Positions 6,800 to 15,938 of a stretch of 64,000 bases of DNA are shown here, piece by piece. The notes beneath the pieces are model-generated. The model was not told where the DNA came from and made no database searches. It saw only the letters and a program-made list of their open reading frames with translations. The stretch is from Dyella sp. GSA-30 (GTDB lineage Bacteria; Pseudomonadota; Gammaproteobacteria; Xanthomonadales; Rhodanobacteraceae), in NCBI RefSeq assembly GCF_027924605.1, contig NZ_AP027042.1, positions 345,524-409,523 on the forward strand, in the 5' to 3' direction. Within the stretch, counting starts at the first letter, position 1. Each line of letters opens with the position of its first letter. The translations under genes and the position numbers were made by a program.

Positions 6800-9661
6800 T
6801 TACTTGCCCGCCACCGGCTTGCCGTCGGCGTCGATCACCTGCACGTCGCCCAGCTTCAGCGCGCGTACCGGCTGCTCGATCTTCTTCAGGTCGCCCACGA
6901 TCACCCAGGTGATCGCCTGCGGCGTGACGATCTCCTTGATCGCCGCCTGGGCGGCCGGCTGGTGCACGGCTTCGATGTGCTGCTTGAGCGTCTGCACATA
7001 GTCGTCCGGACGATCGAACTGCACGATCTCCTCGACCGCACCCAGCACCGCACTGGTGGTTTCGAAGCTGCCCGGCAGGCCGCGGATGTCCGAGGACTTG
7101 ATCTTGTCGACTTCCTCTTCGGTCAGCGGCTTGGCGCCGATGACCGCCACGGCTTCCTTGTAGACCTCGTTGGCCGACTCGGCGGTCTTGTCGGTCTGCA
7201 CCGGGGCATACATCAGGAAGGGGCGCTGACCCACGGCATCCTGCATGAAGCTGAAAGCGCCATAGGCCCAACGCTTGTCTTCGCGCAGATTCATGTTCAG
7301 GCGTGAGGTGAAGCTGCCGCCGAACGCACCATTGGCCGTTTCGATCGCCTGGTTGTTCGCCGCCTTGGTCGACGGCGCCAGCAGACCGGCCAGGATGAGC
7401 GACTGCGGCGCATCCGGGCGATCGATCAGGAACACGCGTGGCTTGGCCTGCGCGGCGACGTGAGCGAGGTTCTTGGTCGGCTTGGCCGTGGCTGCCGGGG
7501 TCCAATCGCCGAATGCGGCATCGAGTTCCGGGATGATCTTGTCCAGCGTGGTGTCGCCGGCCACGATGATCTTCACGTTGTCCGGGCGCAGCCAGTTGCT
7601 GTGGAAGGCCTGCAGGTCCGCGCCCTGCATGGCGCCGATCGACGCCTCGGTGCCCGAGCCGGTAAACGGCACGCCGTACGGGTTGTCCGCGCCGTACAGC
7701 AGCGGCGGCAGGCTACGCAGGGCCAGGCCGGTCGGCTGGGTCTTTTCCTGCGCGATGCGCGCGAGCCACTGGCCACGAATGCGCTCGACGTCCTCGGCCT
7801 TGAACGCGGGATTGCGCACGATGTCGGCAAACAGCGACAGCGACGGCGTCAGCTGATCGTTCAAGGCATTGAGCGTGGCCGTGCAGGCATCGAGGCTGCA
7901 ACCGACACCGGTCAATGCACCCAGGCGCTGCTTGCGCTTGGAGATTTCGACCGAGTCGAGATCCTTGGTGCTTTCGGCCATCAAGGCCGCGGTAAAAGCC
8001 GCCGTGCCGAGCTTGTTGCCGTGGTCGGCCGCGTAACCCGCGTCGAACAGCAATTCGATCTGGGTCACCGGAATCGTGTGCCGCTGGGCCAGGATCACTT
8101 CGATACCGTTCTTGAGCTTGCCGCGCTCCAGCTTGGGGAAGCTCAGGTCGGGGAACTGCTCGACCTGCGGCACGCCCTTGCTGCGATCGAGCTGGGTCTT
8201 GGCGACGGTGTATTCATGCTTGGCCGGCAGTTTCGCTTCCGGACGACCTGGAGCCGCTGCCAATTTGGAGACCTTGGCGTCCTCCTGATCGGGATTGAAG
8301 TCCTTGCCGGCGGGAAGCACGGTCAGATCGTAGTTGCCCTTGTTCAACCAATGATCCGCTGCTGTCTTGACGCTGGCGACGGTGGCATCGGCTACGCGCT
8401 GCAGATCTTTCTTGTAGGCGCCCGGGTCGCCGCGATACACCTGACCTTCGGCCAGGATCACCGCCTTGCCACCAAAGCCACCGACTTTTTCCAGGCCGCG
8501 CACGAAGCCCGCGCGTCCGGCCACCTTGGCGCGATCGAGTTCATCCTGGGTCGGACCTTCGGCGAGGAACTGCTTGAGCACCTCGTCGATCACCGCTTCG
8601 ACCTTGGCCGGATCCACGCCCTGCTTCACGTCGGCCTGGATCTGGAACTGACTGCCCAGCGCAAACGCCGACACGTCCGCGGAAACACTGTCGACCAGCT
8701 TGTCCTGATAGACCAGGCGCTGGTACAGACGCGAGGTCTTGCCGCCACCCAAGGCGGCTGCGGCCAGATCGAGCTGGATCGCATCGTCCGTACCGAGCTG
8801 CGGCACTACCCAGGTGCGATAGATGCGCGGCTGCGCGACATGATCGTGCTGAATGCCATGCGTGCTCTTTTCCAGCGGCGTGATCCACGCCTGCTGACGC
8901 GGCACCGGCGGGCCAGCCGGAATATCGCCGAAATACTTCTCGGCCTTTTCCTTCGCCTGCGCCACCGTAATGTCGCCGGCCAGCACCAGGGTGGTATTGG
9001 CCGCGCCATAGTAATCGTGGAACCACTGCTTCACGTCACCGAGTGAGGCAGCGTTCAAATCATCCATCGAGCCGATCGTATCGTGGTGATACGGATGGTT
9101 GGCCGGATAGGTGTTGTAGAGAATGTTCTGATCGACACGGCCATACGGGCGGTTTTCGCCCTGGCGCTTTTCGTTCTGTACGACGCCGCGCTGCGTATCG
9201 AGCTCTTTCTGGCCGATCGCACCGAGCAGATGGCCCATGCGGTCGGACTCCATCCACAAGGCCATGTCCAGCGCCGTGGTCGGCACCGTCTCGAAATAAT
9301 TGGTGCGGTCGAACCAGGTGGTGCCGTTCTGGTCGGTGGCACCGGCCAGCTCGAACGGCTGGAAGTAGGTGCCCTTGTGGTTTTCCGAGCCTGAGAACAT
9401 CAGGTGCTCGAACAAATGCGCAAAACCGGTCTTGCCCTTGGGCTCGTCGCCCGAACCGACGTGATACCACACGCTCACTGCCACCACCGGCGCCTTGTGG
9501 TCTTCATGCACCACGACGGTCAGGCCATTGGGCAGGGTGAAACGGGTAAACGCGATATCGGGAATGGCCTGGCCGGCCGGGGCGGCTTGCAGCGGCGGCA
9601 TCGCGCCCACGCCCAGCACCATCATTGCTCCCGCAGCCAGCAGGGCGAAAGGTCTTGCCAT
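6800..9661 (-). CDS. M16-family zinc metallopeptidase, exported
   Basis: A 953-residue two-repeat pitrilysin-type protease (PqqL-like). The ATG at 9661 gives MARPFALLAAGAMMVLGVG, a signal peptide probably cleaved after QAA, so it works in the periplasm. The N-terminal half has the inverted zinc motif HLFEH (near 83-87), with a downstream Glu in the ALDMALWMESDRMG region. The second half (about 500-953) is the non-catalytic M16 repeat. AAGGAGG lies 8 bases upstream of the start, which settles it against a longer frame reaching 9904. It is transcribed alone, with a terminator at its end. It likely degrades peptides; substrates are unknown. Confidence 0.92.
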   Translation of the reverse strand: MARPFALLAAGAMMVLGVGAMPPLQAAPAGQAIPDIAFTRFTLPNGLTVVVHEDHKAPVVAVSVWYHVGSGDEPKGKTGFAHLFEHLMFSGSENHKGTYFQPFELAGATDQNGTTWFDRTNYFETVPTTALDMALWMESDRMGHLLGAIGQKELDTQRGVVQNEKRQGENRPYGRVDQNILYNTYPANHPYHHDTIGSMDDLNAASLGDVKQWFHDYYGAANTTLVLAGDITVAQAKEKAEKYFGDIPAGPPVPRQQAWITPLEKSTHGIQHDHVAQPRIYRTWVVPQLGTDDAIQLDLAAAALGGGKTSRLYQRLVYQDKLVDSVSADVSAFALGSQFQIQADVKQGVDPAKVEAVIDEVLKQFLAEGPTQDELDRAKVAGRAGFVRGLEKVGGFGGKAVILAEGQVYRGDPGAYKKDLQRVADATVASVKTAADHWLNKGNYDLTVLPAGKDFNPDQEDAKVSKLAAAPGRPEAKLPAKHEYTVAKTQLDRSKGVPQVEQFPDLSFPKLERGKLKNGIEVILAQRHTIPVTQIELLFDAGYAADHGNKLGTAAFTAALMAESTKDLDSVEISKRKQRLGALTGVGCSLDACTATLNALNDQLTPSLSLFADIVRNPAFKAEDVERIRGQWLARIAQEKTQPTGLALRSLPPLLYGADNPYGVPFTGSGTEASIGAMQGADLQAFHSNWLRPDNVKIIVAGDTTLDKIIPELDAAFGDWTPAATAKPTKNLAHVAAQAKPRVFLIDRPDAPQSLILAGLLAPSTKAANNQAIETANGAFGGSFTSRLNMNLREDKRWAYGAFSFMQDAVGQRPFLMYAPVQTDKTAESANEVYKEAVAVIGAKPLTEEEVDKIKSSDIRGLPGSFETTSAVLGAVEEIVQFDRPDDYVQTLKQHIEAVHQPAAQAAIKEIVTPQAITWVIVGDLKKIEQPVRALKLGDVQVIDADGKPVAGK

Positions 9662-9741
9662 GACGAACCTCCTTTTCACTGAAGTGATTCCGTCGAGGCT
9701 AGTGGCGGGCCTGACGCCGTGCAAATGACCAATGGCAGGGT

Positions 9742-9806
9742 TGTCCGCCGCACGCTTTGAGTGTCCGCGCGGTTGTCCGGGCAAGACCGTCCGCTGTCCG
9801 CGGACA
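9742..9806. promoter_or_regulatory. Array of TGTCCG motifs, candidate enhancer (UAS)
   Basis: Four TGTCCG words at 9742-9747, 9762-9767, 9774-9779 and 9795-9800. The last is completed to the perfect 12-bp palindrome TGTCCGCGGACA (9795-9806). The array lies 68-133 bp upstream of a sigma-54 promoter, the distance expected for a bacterial enhancer-binding protein. The protein that would bind is not identifiable here. Confidence 0.55.
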
Positions 9807-9872
9807 ACTTGGGCGCAACCAGGTGACGCAGAAATAGTCCATTTAATCAACGATATAACTTCAATTTTCGGC

Positions 9873-9889
9873 TTGGCACGGCACTTGCC
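9873..9889 (+). promoter_or_regulatory. Sigma-54 (RpoN) -24/-12 promoter
   Basis: TTGGCACGGCACTTGCC matches the RpoN consensus TGGCACG-N4-TTGC exactly. The invariant GG (9875-9876) and GC (9887-9888) are separated by 10 bases. The expected start of transcription is near 9900, which gives a leader of about 37 bases for the small gene at 9937. Confidence 0.8.
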
Positions 9890-9936
9890 ATATACCTCGT
9901 GCAAGACCTCATAACTTCAGCGAAGGAAGCAATGCC

Positions 9937-10131
9937 ATGAAATTCGAAGCCTTGATGATGCGTAGCCTGTTCGTCGCTTGCATGCTGGTATGTGCCCTGG
10001 TGATGGGCGCGATGGTCAACGCCTCGCCCGACGCCGTGCGCCTGGCCGCCAATGGCAGCAACAAGCTGATCGCCCCGGCGGTGTGTGCCGTACACGATGG
10101 CGTGATTTGCCCGCTTGCCAGCAACGGCTGA
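9937..10131 (+). CDS. Small secreted peptide of unknown function, RpoN-controlled
   Basis: A 64-residue protein not recognised as any known family. It begins MKFEALMMRSLFVACMLVCALVMG and then MVNASPDA. This is a plausible signal peptide cleaved after VNA at about residue 29, leaving a mature peptide of about 35 residues. The mature part has exactly two Cys (AVCAVHDGVICPLA) that could form a disulfide. A GAAGGA ribosome site precedes the ATG. It lies downstream of an excellent sigma-54 promoter and a motif array, and its stop codon sits inside a hairpin, so it appears to be a discrete regulated unit. Coding status is supported by promoter, ribosome site and signal peptide, not by homology. Confidence 0.65.
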   Translation: MKFEALMMRSLFVACMLVCALVMGAMVNASPDAVRLAANGSNKLIAPAVCAVHDGVICPLASNG

Positions 10132-10145
10132 GAAACTCAGCCGTT
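10123..10145 (+). terminator. Hairpin overlapping the stop codon of the small gene
   Basis: Perfect 10-bp stem AACGGCTGAG/CTCAGCCGTT with loop AAA. The TGA stop lies inside the left arm. There is no T-run after it, so it may be a 3'-protecting structure rather than a classical terminator. Confidence 0.5.
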
Positions 10146-10173
10146 CGCGCGGCCGATGACCGATAATGGCCGC

Positions 10174-10638
10174 ATGCTGCATGTCATTCTTTTCCGCCCT
10201 GAGATTCCACCCAACACCGGCAATGTGATTCGGCTGTGCGCCAACACCGGCGCCGCACTGCATCTGATCCGCCCGCTGGGCTTCGAACTCGATGATGCCC
10301 GCCTCAAGCGCGCCGGCCTGGACTATCACGAGTACGCGCAGCTGGCGGTGCACGACGACCTCGCCAGCTGCCTGCAAGCGATAGGCTCGCCCAGAGTGTT
10401 CGCCTTCTCCACGCGCGGCCGGGTTGCGCACGTCGAGGCAAACTATGCCGACGGCGATGCCTTCCTGTTCGGCTGTGAAACTGCCGGCCTGCCCGCCGAC
10501 GTACTGGATGCAATCCCCGCCGAGCAACGCTTGCGCCTGCCGATGCGCCCCGATAGCCGCAGCCTCAATCTTTCCAATACCGTCGCTGTAGCGGTGTATG
10601 AGGCATGGCGCCAACTGGGGTTTGCCGGCGCAGGCTAA
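10174..10638 (+). CDS. trmL: tRNA (cytidine/uridine-34-2'-O)-methyltransferase TrmL
   Basis: A 154-residue SPOUT methyltransferase that modifies the wobble base of tRNA-Leu. It starts [17 protein letters not shown], the characteristic N-terminus, with RLCANTG next. The C-terminal knot motifs [25 protein letters not shown] and the final VYEAWRQLG are all present. The ATG at 10174 was chosen over 10156 because E. coli TrmL begins at the corresponding [17 protein letters not shown]. The full family length is reached. Confidence 0.93.
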   Translation: MLHVILFRPEIPPNTGNVIRLCANTGAALHLIRPLGFELDDARLKRAGLDYHEYAQLAVHDDLASCLQAIGSPRVFAFSTRGRVAHVEANYADGDAFLFGCETAGLPADVLDAIPAEQRLRLPMRPDSRSLNLSNTVAVAVYEAWRQLGFAGAG

Positions 10639-10666
10639 AGGCTCCCCTCGCCGCTACAATGGTCAA

Positions 10667-11317
10667 ATGACCGATACCGCCCCACGCCCCTTGCTGCCGC
10701 GACCGCTGCGCGTACTCGCCGGCCGCGCGCTCGAAACGGCGCTCAACCACAGCTTGTCGCTCGATCCGGACAGCATGCAGCGACTGGCCGCGCTCGACGG
10801 CCGCAGCGTGCAGATCCATCTACGCGGCCCCGAACTGGCCATGACCGTCACCGTCGAGGGCGACCGCCTCAAGGTCGGGCCGGCGCGCGAAGACAGCCAG
10901 CTACGCGTGGCTGCGTCGCCCGGCAGCCTGCTTGCGATGGCATTGCGCCGCGGTGAAGACGGTATCGCACCGGGCAAGGTGGACATCGCCGGCGATGCCG
11001 ATCTGGCGCGTCGACTGGAGAAACTCGCCAGCCAGTTCGCACCCGATTTCGAAGAAGCCTTCGCGCGTACTTTCGGCGACGTGCTCGGCGTGCCGCTGGC
11101 CAAGGCCGTCCGCAAGGGGTTGAGCCACGCGCGCATCAGCGCCAAACACCTCACCGAAGATGGCGCCGACTGGCTGCGTGACGAAACGCGCCTGGCCGTA
11201 GCGCCGGGTGAGGCGGAAGGTTTTCTCGACGGCGTCGATCTATTGCGCGAACGCAGCGAACGCCTGGAATCGCGGCTTGCACGCCTGGAACAAAAATTGA
11301 AAGGAACGCGCGCGTGA
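10667..11317 (+). CDS. ubiJ: Ubiquinone biosynthesis accessory factor UbiJ
   Basis: A 216-residue SCP2-like lipid-binding protein that supports the soluble ubiquinone biosynthesis complex. Residues about 15-110 form the SCP2 sterol-carrier fold with [18 protein letters not shown] and the [22 protein letters not shown] region. A helical tail rich in Arg/Glu ends the protein. It overlaps the UbiB gene by four bases (GTGA), so the two are translationally coupled, as ubiJ-ubiB commonly are. The ATG at 10667 is preferred because upstream codons lie in the trmL 3' end. Confidence 0.88.
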   Translation: MTDTAPRPLLPRPLRVLAGRALETALNHSLSLDPDSMQRLAALDGRSVQIHLRGPELAMTVTVEGDRLKVGPAREDSQLRVAASPGSLLAMALRRGEDGIAPGKVDIAGDADLARRLEKLASQFAPDFEEAFARTFGDVLGVPLAKAVRKGLSHARISAKHLTEDGADWLRDETRLAVAPGEAEGFLDGVDLLRERSERLESRLARLEQKLKGTRA

Positions 11318-12966
11318 CGCCTCTGAAAGTCGTACCGGGGCTGCTGCGCGTCGCCTCCGTGCTCTTGGCCTATCGACTGGACGAACTGGTCGACGCGGCA
11401 CACCTGTTCCGCCCGCTGAAACTGCTACGACCCTTCGTCGGACGTCCACGTGTCGACGTGTCCAAGCTCCCGCGCGGCGAACGTTTGCGCCTGGCCATGA
11501 CCGAGCTGGGCCCGATCTTCGTCAAGGCCGGCCAGGTATTGTCGACACGGCGCGATCTCGTTCCGGCCGACATCGCCGACGAACTGGCGCTGCTGCAGGA
11601 CCAGGTACCGCCCTTCCCGGGCGGCGAAGCGCGCGCCATCGTCGAGCGCGAGCTGAAAGCTTCGGTCACGACGTTGTACAGCAGCTTCGACGAAACCGCA
11701 CTGGCATCCGCGTCGATCGCGCAGGTGCACGCGGCGACCTTGCATGACGGTCGCGCGGTGGTGGTCAAGGTGCTGCGTCCCGGCATCGAGAAGAAAATCG
11801 CCCGTGACATCTCGTTGCTGCATTCGCTGGGCGAGCTGGCGCAGCGCTGGCACCCCAATGCGGACAAGATTCGCCCGCTCGACGTGGTCGCCGAAGTCGA
11901 AAAAATGCTGGCAAACGAGCTGGACCTGCAGCGCGAAGGCGCCAGCGCGAGCCTGCTGCGACGCAATTTTCAGAGCGGCGTGGACCTTTACGTCCCCGAG
12001 GTGCACTGGGATCTGACGACCTCCGGCGTATTGACGCTGGAGCGCGTGTACGGCGTCAGCGCGGACGACGTTGCCGCCATCGAAGCGGCCGGCATCGACC
12101 GTAAGGCACTCGCGGCCAAGGGCGTGCGCGTGTTTTACGAGCAGGTCTTCCGGGATAATTTTTTCCACGCCGATGCGCATCCCGGCAATATCTGGGTCGA
12201 CGTGCAGCGCGTCGACGAGCCGCGCTTTATCGCGCTGGATTTCGGCATCATGGGTTCGTTGCCCGAAGCCGATCAGTATTGGCTGGCACAGAACTTCATT
12301 GCACTGTTCGAGCGCGATTACGCGCGTATCGCGCAGTTGCACGTCGATGCTGGCTGGATGCCCACCAGCGTGCGCCTGGACGAACTGGAAGCAGCTGTGC
12401 GCACGGTATGCGAGCCCTATTTCACCCGCCCGCTGTCGCAGATCTCGCTGGCCGAACTGGTCGTCAAATTGTTCCAGACCGCGCGCCGCTTCGAGCTCAC
12501 CTTGCAGCCGCAGCTGATCCTGCTGCAAAAGACCCTGCTCAATATCGAAGGCGTCGGCCGCACGCTCGACCCGGATATCGATATCTGGTCCGTAGCGCAT
12601 CCAGTGCTCAAGCGCATCCTGCGCCAGCGCTACAGCCCGTTGCGCACCTTACGCGATGTGCGCAAGCGCCTGCCCGAGTGGTTCCATGCCGCACCGCAAT
12701 TCCCGGAGCTGATTCGCGATGCGCTGCGTCAGGTGGCGCGCGGTGATCAACAGCAGCGCGTCGATCCGCTGATGCTGACGCAGCAGGAGTTCGCTGCACG
12801 GATGCAGCGACGCACCGTGGCAAGCGCCATGCTCGGCGGCAGCCTGCTGATCGTTGCCTCGCTGCTTGCGCTTGGGGTTGGCGTCTATGGCATCTGGCCC
12901 GCCATCATCACCGGCATCGCTGGCATCGCCGCATTCATCGCAAGCTGGCCCCGCAAACAGCGATAA
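11314..12966 (+). CDS. ubiB: ABC1/ADCK-type ubiquinone biosynthesis protein UbiB
   Basis: A 550-residue atypical kinase-like protein needed for ubiquinone synthesis, anchored in the inner membrane. It has the family KxGQ motif in [14 protein letters not shown], then the A-rich loop [10 protein letters not shown] and VKVLRPG. The kinase core motifs [10 protein letters not shown] and ALDFGIMGS follow. Two C-terminal hydrophobic helices (about 505-548) form the membrane anchor. The start is GTG and overlaps the ubiJ stop. Its length matches E. coli UbiB (546). Confidence 0.94.
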   Translation: MTPLKVVPGLLRVASVLLAYRLDELVDAAHLFRPLKLLRPFVGRPRVDVSKLPRGERLRLAMTELGPIFVKAGQVLSTRRDLVPADIADELALLQDQVPPFPGGEARAIVERELKASVTTLYSSFDETALASASIAQVHAATLHDGRAVVVKVLRPGIEKKIARDISLLHSLGELAQRWHPNADKIRPLDVVAEVEKMLANELDLQREGASASLLRRNFQSGVDLYVPEVHWDLTTSGVLTLERVYGVSADDVAAIEAAGIDRKALAAKGVRVFYEQVFRDNFFHADAHPGNIWVDVQRVDEPRFIALDFGIMGSLPEADQYWLAQNFIALFERDYARIAQLHVDAGWMPTSVRLDELEAAVRTVCEPYFTRPLSQISLAELVVKLFQTARRFELTLQPQLILLQKTLLNIEGVGRTLDPDIDIWSVAHPVLKRILRQRYSPLRTLRDVRKRLPEWFHAAPQFPELIRDALRQVARGDQQQRVDPLMLTQQEFAARMQRRTVASAMLGGSLLIVASLLALGVGVYGIWPAIITGIAGIAAFIASWPRKQR

Positions 12967-12976
12967 CCTCTCGTCC

Positions 12977-13083
12977 CGTCGTCCCGGCGCAGGCCGGGAC
13001 CCATTCCTCTGCCCTCGCTTGTCAGATAACTTTTGGCAAGCGGCCACATTGAGGAATGGATTCCGGCCTGCGCCGGAATGACG
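12977..13083. repeat. REP-like inverted repeat pair, copy 1
   Basis: Two arms (12977-13009 and 13051-13083) are near-perfect inverted copies with the core CCGGCGCAGGCCGG, differing at about four positions. A spacer of about 41 bp separates them. The same core in a perfect version occurs at 21236-21363, so this is a dispersed family. Confidence 0.8.
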
Positions 13084-13091
13084 CATAGGAG

Positions 13092-13862
13092 ATGAATTCT
13101 GAACCTTGCGCCTTACCACTCACTCCTCACTCCTCTTCACTCACAACTAAGACGCCCTTGCTCCAGATTCTCCACCAGGACGACGCCATCATCGCGGTCA
13201 ACAAGCCCGCGGGCATGGCCGTGCATCGTTCGAAAATGGTCGGCAATGCCGATGTCTTTCTGATCGACGAACTGCGCGAGCAAGTCGGTGGCACGGTCTA
13301 CCTGGCCCATCGCCTCGATCGCGCCACCAGCGGCGTGCTGCTGATTGCGCGCAGCAGCGAGGTCGCAGCCGCCCTAGGCGAGCAGTTCATGGGCCGCGAT
13401 GTGCACAAGCAGTACCTGACCGTGGTCCGCGGCTGGCCCGAGCCCGAGCAAGGTATCGTCGACTATCCCCTGCCCGGCTCGCGCGACACCGGCCCGCGCC
13501 GCGATGCGCGCACGCGCTACCAGCGGCTGGCGACCACCGAGCAGGCCATCGCGCTTGGCCGCTATCCGCAGCAGCGCTACGCCCTGTTGCTGGCCGAGCC
13601 CGAGACCGGCCGCTTCCGGCAGATCCGCAAGCATCTGGCGCATATCCACCACCCGGTGATCGGCGACTGCCAGCACGGGCGCAGCGACCATAATCGCCTT
13701 TACAAGCAATATTTCAGCTGCCACCGGATGCTGCTGCACGCTTGGCGGTTGAGCTTTCGCCACCCCGTCAGCGGCGAGGCGATGCGGATCGACGCACCGC
13801 TGGATGCCGCCTTCGAGGGGCTGCTCGCGCGCTTCGGATGGGTTTTGCCAGCCTTAGGCTAA
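13092..13862 (+). CDS. truC: tRNA pseudouridine(65) synthase TruC
   Basis: An RluA-family pseudouridine synthase that acts on U65 of tRNA. The catalytic motif HRLDRATSG carries the essential Asp. The leading LLQILHQDDAIIAVNKPAGMAVHRS, the insertion before RYQRLATTEQAIALGRYP, and GRFRQIRKHLAHIHHPVIGD follow the TruC order. The start is uncertain. The ATG at 13092 gives 256 residues, but the first 22 look like translated spacer. A TTG at 13158 begins exactly where E. coli TruC does. It follows the REP-like pair. Confidence 0.85.
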   Translation: MNSEPCALPLTPHSSSLTTKTPLLQILHQDDAIIAVNKPAGMAVHRSKMVGNADVFLIDELREQVGGTVYLAHRLDRATSGVLLIARSSEVAAALGEQFMGRDVHKQYLTVVRGWPEPEQGIVDYPLPGSRDTGPRRDARTRYQRLATTEQAIALGRYPQQRYALLLAEPETGRFRQIRKHLAHIHHPVIGDCQHGRSDHNRLYKQYFSCHRMLLHAWRLSFRHPVSGEAMRIDAPLDAAFEGLLARFGWVLPALG

Positions 13863-13872
13863 ACTGCGCGTC

Positions 13873-14295
13873 ATGCTTACCGTCAGCCGTTCCATCGTGC
13901 TGCCCGAAGCGGAGCTGGTCGAGCGCTTTTTGCGCGCCGACGGCCCCGGCGGCCAACACGTCAATCGCACGGAGAGCGCGGTGGAACTGCGCTTCGATGT
14001 GCAATCGTCCCCTTCGTTGCCCGACGAGGTCCGAGAGCGTCTGCTCGCACGCAACGATCGTCGCCTGACCTCCGAGGGTGTGCTGGTGATCCAGGCGCGC
14101 CGATTCCGCGACCAGGCCCGCAACCGCGACGATGCGCGCGAACGCCTGGTCGAAATCATTCGCGGCGTGCTGGTGCCGCCAAAAAAGCGCATTGCCACCA
14201 AGCCTAGCCGCGCCGCCAAGGAACGTCGCCTTGTCGGCAAACAGCAGCGCGGCAAGATCAAACAAACGCGTTCGCGCGATTGGAGTCGCGAATGA
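13873..14295 (+). CDS. arfB: Peptidyl-tRNA hydrolase ArfB (ribosome rescue)
   Basis: A 140-residue release-factor-like protein that frees stalled ribosomes. The GGQ motif lies in GPGGQHVNRTESAVELRFD, and the basic C-terminal tail (KKRIATKPSRAAKERR, then KQQRGKIKQTR) enters the mRNA channel of the ribosome in this family. The length equals E. coli YaeJ. Its TGA overlaps the ATG of the acyltransferase gene (ATGA), so the two are coupled. Confidence 0.95.
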   Translation: MLTVSRSIVLPEAELVERFLRADGPGGQHVNRTESAVELRFDVQSSPSLPDEVRERLLARNDRRLTSEGVLVIQARRFRDQARNRDDARERLVEIIRGVLVPPKKRIATKPSRAAKERRLVGKQQRGKIKQTRSRDWSRE

Positions 14296-14894
14296 GTTCG
14301 TTGAACCTGCCCAAGCTGCCGCCGAACGCACCGCCGGTCAACAGCCGTTTCTGGCCGGCGGTAGCGCGCGGCATCTTGCGCCTTTCCGGCTGGCGACTGC
14401 ACGGCGAACTGCCGGACCTGCCCAAGCTGATCGTCATCGGCGCGCCGCATTCGTCGTACTGGGATGGCTTCTGGGGCCTGGTGATGAAGATCGCCGCCGG
14501 CGTGAACATCGGCATCATGATCAAGCGCGAAGTCGTCGAAGGCCCGCTTGGCGTGATTCTCCGCCCGATCGGCATGATCCCGATCAACCGTGGCGCCGCC
14601 ACCGACGTGGTCGGACAGATGGTCGAGCGCTTCGCCGCGCATGAAAAGATGTGGCTGGGCATTACGCCCGAGGGTACGCGCAAGCCGGTGAAGCGCTGGA
14701 AGAGCGGATTCATGCGCATCGCTCAGGATGCCCAGGTGCCCATCCTGCCGTTGTTCATCGACTATCCGAGCAAGAGCTTCACGCTCGGCACGCCGTTCTA
14801 CACCACCGGCGACGCCGACGCCGATATGGCCGCGATCCAGGCGCAGTTCGCGCCCTACAAGGGCAAGTACCGCACGGCAGCTTTGGTGAAATAA
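14292..14894 (+). CDS. PlsC-like 1-acyl-glycerol-3-phosphate acyltransferase family protein
   Basis: A 200-residue acyltransferase. The catalytic HX4D motif is HSSYWD (near 54-59) and the substrate-phosphate motif is PEGTRK (near 125). LPLFIDYPSKSF marks the end of the domain. It lacks the long N-terminal membrane region of E. coli PlsC. The start at 14292 overlaps the arfB stop. A longer frame from 14280 was rejected because it runs further into arfB. It probably acylates a lysophospholipid or related alcohol. Confidence 0.82.
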   Translation: MSSLNLPKLPPNAPPVNSRFWPAVARGILRLSGWRLHGELPDLPKLIVIGAPHSSYWDGFWGLVMKIAAGVNIGIMIKREVVEGPLGVILRPIGMIPINRGAATDVVGQMVERFAAHEKMWLGITPEGTRKPVKRWKSGFMRIAQDAQVPILPLFIDYPSKSFTLGTPFYTTGDADADMAAIQAQFAPYKGKYRTAALVK

Positions 14895-14906
14895 ACGGCC
14901 CTCCGC

Positions 14907-15938
14907 CTATCGTTCTGAATGCCCCGATTCATCGTAGTCGCGATGCGTCAGCAGACCGGGCCGGATGAGATCGATAAACGCACGCGCTTCGCCGCTCAGG
15001 TATTTGCCTTTGCGCATCACGACGCCATAGCTGCGCTGCGGAAAGTATTCGCGCATGTTGCGCACGGCTAGGCGGCTGCGATCGGCATCGGTGATGCAGA
15101 TGCCGGTCACGATGGAAATGCCCAGGCCCATCGCGACGTATTCCTTGATCACTTCCCAACCGCCGACTTCGATGGCGACGTGGTACGGCACCTGCCGTTG
15201 CTGGAACACCAGATCGACCAGCCGATAGGTGGAAAGCCGCTGCGGCGGCAGGATCAGGCCGAACGGCGAGAGATCCTCCACGGTCACCCGCGACTTTTGC
15301 GCGAGCGGATGATCCAGCGGCGTAATCAGCATGGGGTCGTAGTGGTAGACCGGCGCCCAAGCGATATCGTGCGGTACATCGAGCATCGAGCCCACGGCAA
15401 AATCCGCTTCGTCAGCGCGCAGTAAAGCCATGCCGTCCTTGCCCGTGACGTTGGCCAGCTGCAGCTGCACGCCGGGGAACTGCTCCCGATAACGACGTAC
15501 CCATTCCGGCAACAGGTATTGGATGGTCGAGCTGCCGGCGGCAATCGTAAGGCGCCCGGCGCCCAGGCCTTTGACCTTGGCCTGGAATTCCCGATCGAGA
15601 TTCTCCCAGCCCTCGACCAGCGGGCGCGCCAGCTCGTAGAGCGCCTCACCGGCATCAGTCAGGTTGATACGACGACGGCTGCGTTCGAGTAGACGCGTGC
15701 CCAATTCGCGTTCCAGCGCCTGAAGTTGGAGGCTCACCGTGGGTTGAGACAGATAGAGCGCCTCCGCCGCGCGGGTCAGGGTGCCGAGCTTTACGGTGTA
15801 GACAAAGGCCCGCAGCTGCTTCTGCCGGTTGCCCTTGTAGTAGTACCGACCCGAGTCCTCGCTCTCGCGCGACGCGGCCTTTTCCGACCGCGGTAACCGT
15901 TTTGTAGCCTTGTTCAGCTTTTTTCGGACTGATTTCAT
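14907..15938 (-). CDS. LysR-family regulator (CysB-like), probable glyoxylate-shunt regulator
   Basis: A 343-residue LysR protein. A Lys/Arg-rich tail of about 35 residues precedes the winged helix RQKQLRAFVYTVKLGTLTRAAEALYLSQPTVSLQLQ. The effector domain that follows (about 130-320) resembles CysB and Cbl more than typical LysR members. It is divergent from aceB across 130 bp that contain a perfect palindrome. LysR proteins normally bind between divergent genes, so control of aceBA is the simplest inference. The tail is unusual; a later start would be possible only by losing part of the helix-turn-helix. Confidence 0.88.
   Translation of the reverse strand: MKSVRKKLNKATKRLPRSEKAASRESEDSGRYYYKGNRQKQLRAFVYTVKLGTLTRAAEALYLSQPTVSLQLQALERELGTRLLERSRRRINLTDAGEALYELARPLVEGWENLDREFQAKVKGLGAGRLTIAAGSSTIQYLLPEWVRRYREQFPGVQLQLANVTGKDGMALLRADEADFAVGSMLDVPHDIAWAPVYHYDPMLITPLDHPLAQKSRVTVEDLSPFGLILPPQRLSTYRLVDLVFQQRQVPYHVAIEVGGWEVIKEYVAMGLGISIVTGICITDADRSRLAVRNMREYFPQRSYGVVMRKGKYLSGEARAFIDLIRPGLLTHRDYDESGHSER

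Noticed and set aside
7460..9046. 528-codon plus-strand frame opposite the M16 protease
   Set aside because: Antisense shadow of a well-supported protease gene, with no ribosome site and no recognisable motif.
12967..13157. Possible extra N-terminal part of TruC
   Set aside because: The sequence consists of the REP-like pair and CACTCCTC-type spacer words, seen again near 24478-24515 in reverse, so it is probably not protein coding.
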